DNA of 64,000 nt. Origin: Membranipora membranacea. Taxonomy: Eukaryota; Bryozoa; Gymnolaemata; Cheilostomatida; Membraniporidae. The translations under genes and the position numbers were made by a program. How positions within the stretch are numbered: position 1 is the first letter of the stretch; every line of letters starts with the position of its first letter. The stretch is taken from the NCBI GenBank assembly GCA_914767715.1, contig OU612070.1:28944025-29008024 (forward strand). Direction: 5' to 3'. This document shows positions 46,301 to 59,023 of the stretch, piece after piece. The notes beneath the pieces are model-generated. The model did no database searches. It saw only the letters and a list, made by a program, of their open reading frames with translations, and had not been told where the DNA came from.

Positions 46301-49300
46301 TGAACAGAAATGAGCATCCATTTCATGCTGGAGCAGCAGGCATTCAGACAAACTTTGCTTTGACCAACCTTTCCACACTCTACGGCTAGCAGCCATCTTT
46401 TTGAAAGTTGGTAACCAGTCAGTTATGTGCATCAGAAAGTCTCTTTTAGTGCCTCTAGTATTTGCTGGCAGTCTTGTATCCAGGTAGACTGTAGGGACAC
46501 GTACACCTCCCTCATAGAAATCACCCTTCTGACCTCTGAGGGGATAGTTGTTTCCAGCCCCAGGCAGAAAAGGAAGAATCCTTGTGTTTGCAGCGCCGTT
46601 CTGTAGTCAAGGTCAAGGGAAAGAATAGACAATCTTATGTAGCTAATACAACTTCAAACAAATAAAACTCAGCATTAGAGAATTTGAAACCAAATGATTG
46701 AAAGCTTTGAGGTTAAATTGGTGAACACAATAATTCAACCCATGCTGGGGTCCCAACACGAAGGACAATAATTAAATATATGAACAGGATAACTTACATC
46801 TGATGTGAAGACAATTATACTGTTATTATATAATCCAGCATCTTTAAGTGATTGGATCGTCGTTCCGACAATATCATCCAATGCAGACACCAATCCTGGA
46901 GTACAGAAAATAATAACTGAGAATACCATCATCATTAGCCAATGTGTTGAGTTGACCCTGATTGGTTTGTGGGAGAAAGGTACTTTCCTTAAAGCACAAC
47001 TTGATATACACAGTGTCATAAAAATTAATTTAGTTTCTGTTTCATTGTACCACAATAGGTACTTTTGTGTGACATTGATTGGCATTGATTCCTTTCCATT
47101 ATGTCAGTCCATCATATCCTGGCCACATCATTTTTTTTCAAGATATTCGTTGAGTTGAGTCATCATAAAAATTTGTAGGGAACTCAATATAAGACAGTAA
47201 TGAATTTCTATTTGATATACATATTCATTTCTCAGTTAAAATATCAACCTACCAAGGTATGTTCTCCTCTCTGTTTGATTTGTGTCTGTAAGTGTATCAT
47301 GGACATTAAACATGTTGTCTGTAACCTAAAAAATAAGAGAAGCGTAAGTTTCAAGTCAGCTTGCGCATCATACCATACAGTGTAGCTAACAAAATAGTGG
47401 TCTCAGTGAACTTCTTTGCTTTCGGGTACTCTACTCTCAAGGCCGAAAGCAGCCCAGCGTTCCACGATGAAGCCTGCAAGGAACCTTGCAAACTTTCACA
47501 ACATCTTTATCAGATTGTGCAAAGTAATGCATGCTTAGCATAACATTTGTGCAGCAATATAAATCTTTTATAGTATGATTGATGATTGATATCTAGACAA
47601 AAAAGAGACAGTTTCACACATTTTTTTCCACGGAAATATTTTCTAAGTGTTCCCCTATATATTTCTTTGTGGGTACTCAGTTTCAACCCACCAGTTTCTA
47701 ATGCTGGTGATCTAGATGTCAGGCTTAAATGTAAATTATCTCTTTACCAGTGATATTTATTGTCTCTTGTCATCATGCACGTCTTTGATTTGCACATGAT
47801 CAATTACGACAAGTTAAGTTCACGTTCTGATAGTAATATTGGTCAGGGAGAATGAGACAGCCCTTATGTGAGCTGGAAATCAACAGGGAAAGATAATTAC
47901 AATATAAGACTACTTTCGCTAGCAATTCTGCATTCATTGCAGGGAGAGGTGGTCAACCAAATGACTTCAGAAATCTGTGACTCGATTTTGCAAAGATCAG
48001 AGCTGCACCTGCACAATATGCTGGTGATAAGCTAAGGTAATGTTGTAGATTTTACCTGCAAGGGTGAGTGTGGTGCAGTGGGAGAAACTACCAAAAATAG
48101 AGGCCTCTCATTGTGATATTGTTTGTGTTTAGCAATAATTTCTCTGACATCACTCTTCTCAACAAGCTGTAATGATGAGCCAATCAAATCAAACATAGGA
48201 TTGGAATATATAATGAATAAATGCAAATAGATCTTCCAATTCAATCATATATACTGGGTTAGGTGGCAATGCACCCTAAAAACACTGTGATTTAGCTATC
48301 ACCTATTCATGTGTACAGTAGGACATAGAACAAGGTCAACCAAGTTTGCCTTCATTCAGAAATCGCAGAAGTTGGCCTGCCAATTAGCAACAACAACCCA
48401 TTCTCTTTTGGCATCCAGGCACACATAAGTTGTGGGTAAATGACCTACTGGAGGAAGCATTCTTAATTGATTGTTTCAATCAACAAAAACCCTCAAGTGC
48501 ATACTTCCTACTTTGCAAAACGTGATGGTGATATCACATCAGGATTATTTTGTATGTTAATCAGTGATGATGGTAACTTACCGAGTGGTGGGTGCCAATC
48601 TGATCAAAGGATGGCGTCTCATTCACATATCTAGCGTATAGTGTCTGTTGGCTCTCCACTACAATGATAGTCATCAAATATACGAATATACAAATAAATA
48701 CTGAATATATAGAGAATAGTTAGTACACAAGAACTTGTTCTACTTGATCCAACTATCAAAACTTTTGTTGGCACATTCAGAACCACATTCTGATGAAAAA
48801 TTGTTGTCAATGCAAATCTTGAATATCTTTGAATCGTTGTGTTCAAAAGATTCTCAGAAATCATACAATTTAATAGTTATTAAGTCTTTTTTGCAAACCA
48901 GTCTAAGGAAAGGTGTTTTAGCTTGGGGAAGCGAATGGAGGTATGAAGTAGGACAAAAGAGACTACTACAAGGTCCTATACTTATACACATCGATAGATG
49001 ACAGCTATATCACAGCTATATCACAGCTATATCACAGCTATATCACAGGTTAAGATTTAAAAATGTCTCTACTTTTTGCGATTAGCTGTTTTTATGGTCA
49101 ATGAGTCAATTGTAAAACTGGGAATTACAGCACAACCTCAATCTCTCCTTGAAGTTTCCGCCTAGTGGTAACAGAGAGTGGTAACGGAGAGTGATGGTTG
49201 CGAAACATACAGTTGAAGTTAATCAAGAAACCCAGAATTTATAGCTGCCAGATTGTTTGAACTGTCTGAGGAGATCTGTAATGCTTAAATAAAATTTAGC

Positions 49301-52300
49301 ATTACCAGATTGAAGTTAGCAGAATCTACTTGATCTCTGCAAATATTAATTAGTGCTTTAGGTCTGAAATTAACATAGCGGATTTAGGATGAGACACATG
49401 CCATATGTGAAGTAGTCTGCTGATCCATCGATGATTCCCCTGTACTCGTCGAACCCTCTGTTTGTTGGTAAGCATTGGGTGGAACAAGACCCAAGGTGCC
49501 ATCTGCAAATAAAGAAGCAAATAAAGAACAAAAAATCTTGTTCAAATTAGGGAGAAACCTGTCTTCTTGAACTAGACCAGACTAATGCTCTGGTTTACAG
49601 TGACAGATGCACAGCATGTATCTGTGTCTATACTAGACTATACCACTTGACCTTAAATATTTCCTGAAATCCATGTCAGGACAGTCAGAAAGGAAAAAGT
49701 GAGCGGTAAAACTTTCGAAACATGATAAAATCTGCTGTTGAGTTCACATATTGCTGATTTATTGTTAATCTACCTCAGATTATATGAACCCACCCACCCA
49801 CTTCATGATATATCCGTTTTCAAGGACCTCACAAGATTATAAACATTTTACCTAGAGCACCCTGATCCATTTTTATTATTACATGGAATATAGAATCTGA
49901 TAATAAAATAAAATTAAATAAACCAAACTAAACTAAGCATTTTGAGAACCTCACACAGATAGAGCAGTCCACCGCGGAAACAACACAACATATCAAAGTA
50001 GACTCACTTCCCAATGTATTTGGTCACATAGCTTTCTTCTCTCATATATTCTGGAAGCAACTTGAATTCCAGCGGAAGACAGCTTTTAGCAAGAGGTACA
50101 ACAACTTGTTGCTAAAACACAGAAAAACATCCATTGCTTCATGCTATCATTTGAACAAAGATCAAAACACATGTCATAATGCTATACAACTTGTTAAATC
50201 TGACACAAACCATGATTATCTAAGGATTAGTGGAATTTTCTGAAAGAGACTTTACACTTCTAGGTCTGATTACATTAATCAGCCTTGGAAGCCGGGTCGG
50301 GCCGGGTCGAAGTACAGCTTATTGCGCTGGGTAACTGCCTAAATAGGCACTGACTTGATCACCATTCAGGACATTATGTTTTTATAGTTTCCGAGTCATA
50401 GAGAAAATGGCAACTCAGAAAACAGATTAAAAAAATTACTGTAAGAAATAAAATTTACTTCTGGGTCAGTACACAAACATTACCTTATTTTGAAGACTCT
50501 ATCAATTGGCCCAGCAAAAAATGACAATAATATGATGTATAGCTTATTAAAAGTAAAACTGGCAGGTATCCAGATTGGCAGTATTTCCCGAAATCCTCCG
50601 GCACTATAACTATAATTAAAGTGTCCCGTCTATATATCCTTACTCAGTGACTCTATCATTCTCACAAAAGGAAAACTTTTCGGCAGTCATCTCAATATTA
50701 TTATTATTAAAGTCAAGTCAGTTTTTCATGAAATTCGTAAAACTGAATGCCAAAACCTAAATTTTGGTGATTTTTAAGATTGTTTGGCATGATACCGAGC
50801 ACCCAAGTTTATTGGCGCATTCATATTCGTATTGTGGAATGAGATTTGCAAAATTGGTGGTGCTACTTTTTGGAAGTATTCTATGCCATAGCATCAACTG
50901 CTGTATTTCATACTATTCCCAAATAGAAGAACAGTTATGACTCTAGTACACTTGGCTTTATATGAAGCTGGATTGACAAAACTTGAGGTGTTCAATATAG
51001 GGCTCAGCTGCCATATAAGCTTTCTGAGGGCCCATGTAAGAGTTTTTTTTACATAATTTATTTAAAAACCACTAAAGACTTTTTGGTGGGAATATTTATA
51101 AAGATTTTTAATATTATATCATATCATTTTTAACCACAACACATGATAGATGATGCTAGTTTTACAAAAGCATTTAATTTCTAATGTTTGATCAAATGCC
51201 TTGCAATCAATTCAACTCTCAATCTTTTGAGACAAAAAGCCTTTTCTTTTGCATTTCTTACATAAAAGTTGCAACATTATTGAATCAAATTTTATTTGAA
51301 ATGTTTTTTAAATCTACAGCCATCTACGTGTGGCGCGTACAGAAAGTAATTATTTTGTTGAGATTAAAGCTGCAGCGCACAAAGGGTTCACATTTAATGT
51401 TGAGACAACTAGCTAAAAATCTCTTTTTCTCTAAATTGTGGATGTGATATAACTTACACAGTGAATTAAAACGCTATCATTGCTAATGGTTAACATATAC
51501 GATTTCTTACTATCAATTATTTCCGGTCCTGCTTCATCTAGGCACACCAACTTTTGACAAAATTTTCCGAGCCACTAACTCTTGAAGGTTTCTTTTTTGA
51601 ATTATGGACAAACTATGGAAAACATCTCTAAAAACTAATTTCATGGTTTTAGGGCTGCGCCAATACCAAAATGTTATTCTGCTCATACTGTGCAGGTCAC
51701 TCAAAATCCATTGAACAATGCTCATATACTTTTCAATGTTAAATTCAATAACCTATAAATTGGGAATAAGTCTCAATTCATTTTCATTTCAAAAAGAAAC
51801 GCCAAAGGGAAAAAATATCTTTTGCAATGCTCAGCCCTAATCTGGGGGGAAAATCGCATTTAATTCACTGAGTACCTGAAGACCGTTGTTTGATGGGTAT
51901 CTCCCTGTCATGAGAGCTGAGCGGCTCCTACAAACATAAAGAAAAAGGTATTTAGCAAAACCATTATTTTTGTAACACAGTAATTCATTTGGGAAAGGAA
52001 CATCTACCAACAATTTATTTATTTCACAATGGATTATATATACATATATACTCTATTAAGCCTTACAAGAATTATGTAGAGCTTGGCTTTAATCTTATTT
52101 AAGAGTGATGACCCGCAACTTATACAAGAACTATAGAAGACAATCTTCTGGCTGTAATGCTAACTTAAGACTAAACGATTCTGTCTTTCGTTCATTATAA
52201 CTATCAAGTTTTAATAATTTTTTGTCTCATTCATTCTTTTCCCCCATTTTAGCGATTATGATTACCCACCCCCTGATATAGGGTGTAAAAATAAATATAT

Positions 52301-55300
52301 AAAACTAATCTAATCCAAATTTCATTTTGAGAATAGTCTGGTTTTTCCGCAAAGAGAAGGGTGTTATTATTGAATGTATTATACTATACGCTTGTTGAAG
52401 ACCAGTCTCAGAACCAATGCAGCCTCAGGGTTCGGTTAGTCGCGATTGCTGGTCACATGGGTTGTCAGAACAACTTTTTAATTTTTACGGCAAACTTGGA
52501 AAAATAGCCTGTGAAGGAATTTTGAGCTAATCCACTAAATTGGTGAATTTCAAATGAGTGTATAATATGATGCGGGGAGGGGGAGTGGGATGTCGAACTG
52601 CAGTCTTACAAAGGAATAGTGAGTATGTCAATAAAAAAACGTATATGATATGATGTACTTACGGAGTGCAAGTGAACTGGGTATAGTAATTGGTCAGCTC
52701 GATGCCGTCCCGCGCCATTTGATCAATGTGAGGGGTTTTCACAAGGGGATTATGGAATCCTACATCATTCCAACCTATGAAAAGTTAAAACAGTTGAGAG
52801 TGGGAGTTTTGTGTTGTATTATTATGCACATGAATGAATCCACTAATTACACTAGGACTACGGGCGTGTTTGATTTCACTTTAGGATAGGGTTTGTCCAC
52901 ATTTATAATCAGCCAGCTGTTTCATCACAGCCTACTGGGAAAATATCTGCCGAGAAAAGGTGATTTGAGAACAAAAACGCAATTACTATTATTTATTTTT
53001 TCATTCCCTCATCAAATGTATTAATGAGGGAGAGGGAACTTGAAGGTACAACAAATACATATATACAGGGGAATTGGCCAAGCATGATGAAGCTTGCAAA
53101 ATAAACAAAAACCAAAATTGCACTAAAATATCCAAGTCATCATACTCTTTGTCTCAATCGTGACCACTCAACTGGGTTCTCAAAAATCATCCCTTCCAAT
53201 CTAGGATCTAGAATTGTCTTTAGTTCATTTATTTGAATCATCTTTTATCAAAACTCGTGTTTGAGAAAACTTGTTTTGTAAGAACGCATAATCTTCCAAA
53301 ATGGTTGGATGATGAGGTAAAAATGAACATCAAAATCAGAGATCAACTCAAACAAAACGGTGATTGGGAAGGATATAAAAAACAGCGTAATTATGTGACT
53401 AATATGATCAGACAAAAGAAGAAAAGAGCTATTTCTAATACTATCAAAGAGTCTAAAGGTAATACAAAACCTGTTTGGGATGTATTAAAGAATAAAAAGA
53501 AGGAGACTTTACCTGCGACAAATTTGAGTGCAGATCAATTTAACAGCCATTTCACATCCATTGCAAAATCAATCACAAAGAACCTTGTTGTAACGGATGA
53601 GATGACATTTCCCGTATCCGAACATAATTTGACAGACATACCACAATTCACCCCTTTCACATGTACAAGAATATTGTTCCACATTCCTGATAGTAAAAGT
53701 ACAGGACCTGACAGAATTACAGTGAAGATGTTGAAGCTTGTTTGGCCTTATATTGTGGATATTGTCACCGATATGTTTAACAGGGTTTTAAGCAAAGGAC
53801 AGTTCCCCTCAACATGGAAACTAGCTCGAGTTTCACCAATACATAAATCTGGGGATATAAATAACCCATCAAATTATAGGTCAATTTCAGTATTGCCTGT
53901 TCTTTCAAAAATATTTGAGAAACACATAAATCACCATCTGCAAGAATATCTCACTAAGAACAAAATCATCCATGAGCTTCAATGTGGATTTAGAAAAGGC
54001 CATTCTTGTTCAGACAGTTTATTTAAAATTATTTCAGACTCTTTGGTGGAGAAAATTAATGGAAATGTTATGGCCTTACTTTTTCTGGACTTTAAACAGG
54101 CGTTTGACTGTGTATCCCATGTTTTACTACACAATAAGTTGAAGGCTTGCGGCATCGGAGGAAATATGTTAAAACTTCTTGACACTTTTCTGACAGACAG
54201 AAGGCAGTTTGTTAAACTCATTAATATTGAATCTTGTAGATTGCCTATCACAATAGGGGTCCCTCAAGGTTCAATCCTAGCACCAACTTTGTTTCTCATC
54301 TTCATAAATGATTTATTAACTTCATCAAAATCAGACTCATCATCATATGCATATGCTGATGATACAGTGTTCCTGTCATCTAATAAAAACCTTCAGCAAC
54401 TAAAGGCAAAGGCATCTGAAAATTTAAGTGGCATTTTGGATTGGTGCAATCGTAACCGGTTGGTTATAAATGTTCAGAAATCTCATTACATGCTACTCAA
54501 TATCTCAGATCCGCTTTATGACCTGGAACTGTACATAGGGTATGAAAAACTAAACAGACAGAGAACTACAAGGCTTCTGGGTTTTGTGTTGAATGACTCG
54601 CTTTCATGGCAGGATCATCTAGAGCATGGCTGGGCAACCTTTTATTGAAAAAGGCCACATTTTACGCAGGCTCAACTCAAAAGGCCGCAACATATCTTCC
54701 AGGGATAAAATTGGAACTGGAGTAACAATTTTGGCACTTCTATTTTATAAAAACTGCAGTATGTTGCAAGAAACATCAACCAAGCAGATATACCGGTTTA
54801 TTTAATCTTCAGGAGTTTTGTGATGTCGTTTTACCTCATGATTTTATTGTGTACATATATGTTTCATGTGTATGACAAAGGGCAGGATGTGTGTGGGAGG
54901 GGTGCTGTAGTTTCCTCCCAGGAGCCAAAGTGTAAAAAAGTGGCGATTGGGAAAAAATAATTTCGCGCAGCGTAAAAATAATTTTGACGCCCTGTTATAA
55001 TTTTGGTCTGACAGCGCCTGCCCTCCTGCAAGAGGGGAAATCTTTTGCAAATGGTTGTGAAATGAATGCATAATGCCGGAGTAATTGTGACAAATTGTAA
55101 CACTTTCGTCCAAAATTTTGCAGTTTTGCAAAAAATAATAATTACTATTATGTTAGAGAACTTTGTAATTTTTAATATGCCAATGTCACTGTTTTGTGTC
55201 ATTTCGAAAGAAAAACAACTTGAAAAAGTCATTGGCATTCGGCAAATCATCATATTATGATGATTTTGTGTAGAGTGGCTAGGGATGCTTGGCTCCATGC

Positions 55301-56251
55301 ATGATACAGAATGGCCACTACTTTGAAATATCTTGGACTTACAGAATGCTATGCATACTTGTTTCTCAACATAATGAAAGAGGAATCAAAAGTAATGTGT
55401 GATAAATCTTACAGGTGTAAGGCAACAATTAGGCCGCAAAAGATTACCTATTAGGCCGCACTGGCAAAAAGGCCGCAGGTTGCCCACAGCTGATCTAGAT
55501 TATGTATATAAAAAGGTACAACGAAATGTTTACCTACTTCAAAATTGGAGACACTTCTTGGATATAGCAAGTGCCCGCACATTTTACTTCCAGTTTATCT
55601 ATTGTCACCTTATTTATGGTATCCATATCATTGGCAACTTGTCCAGCAATAATGCCCTCAATAGATTATTTTTTTTGCAAAAAGGGCTTTACGCATTATC
55701 GCAAATGTGCATTACATCCCATATTATCTCATTCCAACCGTATCCATTACATCAATCATTTTCGTGATAAACATTTACTTTTATATCATACAGACAATCT
55801 AAGATACAAAGTTTCTGCTACATACAATTCTTTACTGTTACATTTGAGATCTAAAGAGAAGTTCAGTTCATTCAAAACTTTACTTTTCAACCATATATTA
55901 TCGATTTGACCAACATCATTGATGATATTATTTCCTTTCTGTTTCTCTTTTTTTTTCTGGCACTGAGTGCAAAACATTTCGAATGATATGACTTTGGTTG
56001 CCAATAAAAGTATATAGATCAGCTTGCAATTATGTAATAGTTGAGAACTCCCACATTGTTTTCGAATATAGTTAATAAGCTGGATAATAGTTACCTAAGT
56101 CATCAGCCATAATGAAGACAATATTAGGCTTCCTGTATCTCTGCTGCTGCTGGTCTCCATAGAGACTGTGTGGCCATCCTGTATATCTGTCACCTTCCAC
56201 ATGTATAGTAAGGAATAATACCAAAACTGCAATCTGAATGAGCACCAACAT
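40378..56251 (-). CDS. Arylsulfatase B-like sulfatase, 13 exons, apparently intact (copy A)
   Basis: Exons: 56251-56095, 52774-52663, 51927-51876, 50111-50008, 49502-49396, 48658-48582, 48166-48056, 47325-47253, 46895-46798, 46600-46369, 45938-45782, 41085-40925, 40619-40378. All junctions are GT-AG and phases fit, giving 1683 nt, 560 residues (human ARSB is 533). Residues 1-20 are a signal peptide. Catalytic residues: D50, D51; C88-T-P-S-R92 (formylglycine site, across the exon 2/3 junction); K142 and H144 (GKWHLG); H236; D297-N298; K322. The C-terminus has NAAVR-YGDWKLIIG and DPLEQRNLYD. The family hydrolyses sulfate esters of glycans in lysosome or outside the cell; the substrate cannot be told. 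The exon 5 donor (49396) is the least certain. Large introns hold several transposons. Confidence 0.9.
41160..43260. other. Intron 12/11 spacer of arylsulfatase A, no gene seen
   Basis: Intron 11 proper runs from 41086 to 45781. About 41325-41470 aligns with the copy-B intron around 16780-16883 and 21137-21190, where the hAT-like element is inserted. The remainder shows no protein-like ORF or RNA gene. Confidence 0.45.
43262..43478 (+). repeat. Dispersed repeat, longer copy
   Basis: Partner of 39250-39375 in the same orientation, with additional internal sequence (from about 43292). It lies in intron 11 of the intact arylsulfatase. Confidence 0.6.
43995..44098. mobile_element. Possible hAT terminus (solitary)
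   Basis: On the minus strand the sequence begins TAGGGGTGGAACGGATC and continues with repeated GATCGGAT motifs (plus-strand GATCCGATCCGAGG and CGATCCGATATCCGATC). TAGGGGTGG followed by sub-terminal repeats resembles ends of some hAT elements. I found no partner end nearby, so it may be a remnant. Confidence 0.35.
44100..45260. other. Intron 11 stretch, no gene recognised
   Basis: There is no ORF with convincing protein features on either strand and no repeat structure. Confidence 0.4.
45266..45488. mobile_element. 223-bp MITE with TTTCGCGA motifs and TA target duplication
   Basis: The left end CCCTACACTATTGGATGAAA pairs with the right end, whose complement reads CCCTACAGGATGAAAAATTTC after removal of a short indel. 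TA flanks both sides (45264-45265 and 45489-45490), as in Tc1/mariner insertions. The interior is rich in TCGCGA/TTCGCGAAAT motifs on both strands and contains an inner inverted repeat (GTTGTCCCCTC/GAGGGGACAAC). It is non-coding and lies in intron 11 of the intact arylsulfatase. Confidence 0.75.
48990..49046. repeat. Short tandem repeat (ACAGCTATATC)n
   Basis: Four to five copies of an 11-bp unit in an intron of the intact arylsulfatase. Confidence 0.85.
53233..56018 (+). mobile_element. LINE (CR1/L2/Jockey-like) in intron 1 of arylsulfatase A
   Basis: A 471-codon ORF (53233-54648) carries the RT in order: NYRSISVLPVLSKIFEKHIN, QCGFRKGHSCSDSLFKII, LLFLDFKQAFDCVSH, ITIGVPQGSILAPTLFLIFI, YAYADDTVFL. 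The ORF is interrupted by a hAT MITE at 54625. With that removed it continues in frame (QDHL-DYVYKKVQRN) to a C-terminal region near 55900. AATAAA lies at about 56002. Comparison with the empty intron 1 of copy B (37410-37738) puts the insertion between about 53233 and 56018. It has no endonuclease domain, so it is 5'-truncated. It runs opposite to the host gene. The LINE inserted first, the MITE later. Confidence 0.92.
54625..55492. mobile_element. 868-bp hAT MITE inserted in the LINE
   Basis: The left end CATGGCTGGGCAACC and the complement of the right end, CAGCTGTGGGCAACC, form imperfect terminal inverted repeats of the hAT TGGGCAA type. They are followed on each side by AAGGCC-rich sub-terminal sequence. 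The flanks are ATCTAGAG (54617-54624) and ATCTAGAT (55493-55500), an 8-bp target duplication with one substitution. Removing the element plus one duplicate restores the LINE reading frame, which proves the boundaries. No transposase is present. Confidence 0.92.
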
Positions 56252-56495
56252 TTCACACCCGCTAGATAGACAGACAAAACTGCACTCTCTCTGTTGGTGT
56301 ATTACACTGTAAATGTCAAACCCAATAACATCTTGATTTGTGTCATTTATCTTAGCTGCAGTTACTTGGTGTCATAATGACATGCTTCCTGTCTATCATG
56401 TGGTGGTGATGGTTAACTTAGAATGTAGAGCTGCATCTGGTCCTGGATTGTTATATGATCTAGGGTTCAATTAATCATGACATATTTGAGAAATT

Positions 56496-57045
56496 TGACT
56501 GGCGTGCTTTGTGACAAGAAAATGCCTACTAAACTGAAAGTACTGATGTATAAAACAGCCATCAGACCAGCTCTGCTGTATGGAAATGAGACATGGCCAA
56601 TCACAGGATCTCTGGGGGATAAGATGTCATCCTGCGAGATGTGAATGTGAGATATTGTATGGGCATAAGTCTAGAGAAATGAGGAAATAACTGCAGAGGC
56701 CGGAGTGATGACAATTAAAGATCTGATGAGGAGAAAGAGAATGCAGTGGTATGGGCATGTTAGACGGAGCGAAAATGAGGGCGACATCCAGAGAGTGTCA
56801 GAGATGACAGTCGAAGGAGTGCGACCTACGGGTAGACCAAAACAAAGATGGTGCGACATGGTGAACTCAGACCTCAGATGGCTTGATCTAGATGGATCAG
56901 ATACTGAAGATCAAGTGCAATGGAAGAGGTTGGTAGAACATGAGATCAAGCAGAAACCCGCCACCCGCGCAGGACCACGGCGGTGAAAAGTGACCAAAGG
57001 TGACAAAAGGTGATCAAAGGTGACCAAAGGTGACCAAAGGTGACT
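56496..57045 (+). mobile_element. 5'-truncated LINE with 15-bp target duplication
   Basis: The plus-strand frames encode the C-terminal part of a LINE ORF2: KVLMYKTAIRPALLYGNETW (about 56535-56595), then after a frameshift RRKRMQWYGHVRRSENEGDI and RPTGRPKQRWCDMVNSDL (56705-56986). WYGHVRR and GRPKQRW are typical of RTE/CR1-like ORF2 tails. The 3' end is a decamer repeat, (TGACCAAAGG)n, at about 56988-57042. ATATTTGAGAAATTT flanks both sides (56481-56495 and 57046-57060). The copy-B upstream flank (about 38085-38120) is the empty site. Confidence 0.92.
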
Positions 57046-57060
57046 ATATTTGAGAAATTT

Positions 57061-57782
57061 TCAGGGGATTGGGCAACAATAAGTGTTCAAAAGAGACGGT
57101 GCTTAATAATCATGGATCAAAACAAAAACAACCCATCCTGCTTGAAATATCATGTGAAAAATATTTAGATAGAACGGTCCCTCCGAGAAGGAGTTTATCG
57201 GAGTAATAGTTCATTCGTTTAATCTTAGTCATTTATTGGAAATGATAACATTTCAGTGAAAATTGATATAAAAGCATATTGTTTAGAAAAACCGAGAGCA
57301 ATGTGTTACGACAATCATACAAGCAGTGAAAAAATAGGCATCATATGTATATCAGTATCATGTTGAAACCTATAAATTATATAATAATAATAGTATGAAC
57401 TATTGAGCTGATCAGTGCAGGGAAGCAAATAAGATCATGTTTTACAATGGCTAAAACAATGACTAAGAGACAAGGTAGCGAACAATGAAGAAAGGATAAA
57501 AACGGATGCTACATGCCTATACACAAAATATAAAAAAGTATCCAATACCAACATAATCATTATGACTGTTTTAGAAAAGGCCTAGCCTCAGAAGTTTGTG
57601 TAGGTTTAATCAAATTTGTCACTTTTCCTCCTGTGTCTTGGAGCTGTCAAAGATTGTATTTTCATGCTAAACTGCATACTCATGGACTCATGAACAGAAT
57701 TTTCCACAATCATTGTAGCCTTCATGATGCCAGTAATAGAATCAGGCTAGACCATTCAAAACCCATCATGCTAAGAAATAAA
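57061..57782. other. Upstream region of arylsulfatase A, no gene seen
   Basis: 57085-57330 matches 3009-3250 in the same orientation. About 57415-57590 is weakly similar to the LINE 3' region at 14196-14390 (shared GCAAATAAGATCATGTT and GAAAAGGC), so it may be the tail of a related minus-strand LINE. No promoter motif can be assigned. Confidence 0.4.
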
Positions 57783-57789
57783 GATGGCA

Positions 57790-57849
57790 ATATTATATGG
57801 CATTATATGGCATTATATGACATTATATGGCATTATAAGGCATTATATG
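57790..57849. repeat. 10-bp tandem repeat (GGCATTATAT)n
   Basis: About six imperfect units; a few more follow the palindromic MITE (57953-57985). The MITE inserted inside this repeat. Confidence 0.85.
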
Positions 57850-57952
57850 TAGTTAAAGAGCTCTAACTCCGGTGGTTCAGTGGCATTACATTATCATGTA
57901 ATGTAATGTAATGTAATGCCACTGAACCACCGGAGTTAGAGCTCTTTAACTA
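57850..57952. mobile_element. Palindromic MITE, copy 1 (103 bp)
   Basis: The arms are perfect inverted copies: TAGTTAAAGAGCTCTAACTC continues to GGCATTACATTA and back. The centre has extra (TAATG)n units compared with copy 2. CATTATATG flanks both sides (57841-57849 and 57953-57961), a 9-bp duplication, though the surrounding repeat makes this less decisive here. Confidence 0.9.
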
Positions 57953-58329
57953 CATTATATGGCATTATACAGCATTATACGGCAATATATCCACTGGTAA
58001 TTTAATACAGCCGGCGTATTGGCAATGGTATAGTGTGCAGTAGTGCTGTCACGATTCGATTTATATCGGGAATTGTCAGTACCGAAAATGGGCACTTGAG
58101 ATATGTAGTTAAATTTAGCCAGCCGCAGAAGTCAGAGGGTACAGATGGATATGAAAACAAATGCACCCAGTGACCCCCCCCCCGTGGTATTTAGTAATCA
58201 CAAGCATAAACAACAGCAGAGAGATACAGAAGTGATCCATCAAAGATGTAACAAAGACAACCGGAGCATGCTAATCCGGTCAGAAAATAGGAATTCCAGT
58301 GACGCAGTAATTTGGTTTTCCAATACGTT

Positions 58330-58770
58330 ATAGTACCAAGTACCAAGTAACCTCCAGGGTGACATGGAAGTAATCAATCATGGACTAACAACAACAAAGT
58401 CAGCCCAAAGATAGAACAATAAATTCCAGAGGGTAGACTGAGGAACAGCAGCAATATACCACGTGACGTGACCACAGAACGGTTTCATGTAACAAAGCCA
58501 CAAGAGACACTAATCCACTAATCCGCTGACAGCTAATCAGACGACAACAAGCAAAGTCAGCACAAAAAACGGCACCTATATAAAGGCCGAAATTTTGAAC
58601 AGTAAATCAGTACAGTTTAATTCTTTGAGCAGCACAGTTAACTTTTTACATAGCTAGTAGAAGATATTATAATTTTGATTTAATAAATACTAGTTTTAAA
58701 TCGGAGATCTTTGTTAGAACGCTAAAACTAAAGTGGAGTCTTAGGACCAATATACACTGTGAGTATCATT
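58330..58770 (+). other. Possible LTR-like or promoter-containing segment
   Basis: A TATA-like CCTATATAAAGGCC (about 58574-58587) is followed by an AATAAA at about 58681, resembling the U3-R-U5 arrangement of an LTR. No second LTR, primer-binding site or pol ORF was found downstream, so this may be a solo LTR or chance. Confidence 0.25.
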
Positions 58771-59023
58771 TGAATTACATTATCATTTTTTTATAAGTAT
58801 CAAAACAATAAACCATAACCTTAGTGAATAAACTGTCGTAGTTGATTTCTATGCATATAGTAATTGGCGAAGTAATTCGGGACAGTTCGTCAGATACTCA
58901 TACGTTAGGTCAAATTCACTAAGAGTTCATAAGACATTTTGCAATCAACTGAAGTAAGTCGTGATTAATTGTTACTATAACAACACTCTGAAACAGGATT
59001 CAAAATTAACTTTAGGAGGTTTA

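Noticed and set aside
46735-47158. Large ORFs of about 117 codons on both strands
   Set aside because: Only the part at 46798-46895 (minus strand) is a real sulfatase exon; the rest is intron read-through or antisense.
54844-55298. Minus-strand ORFs of 95 and 144 codons
   Set aside because: They overlap each other in different frames inside a non-coding hAT MITE and show no domain features.
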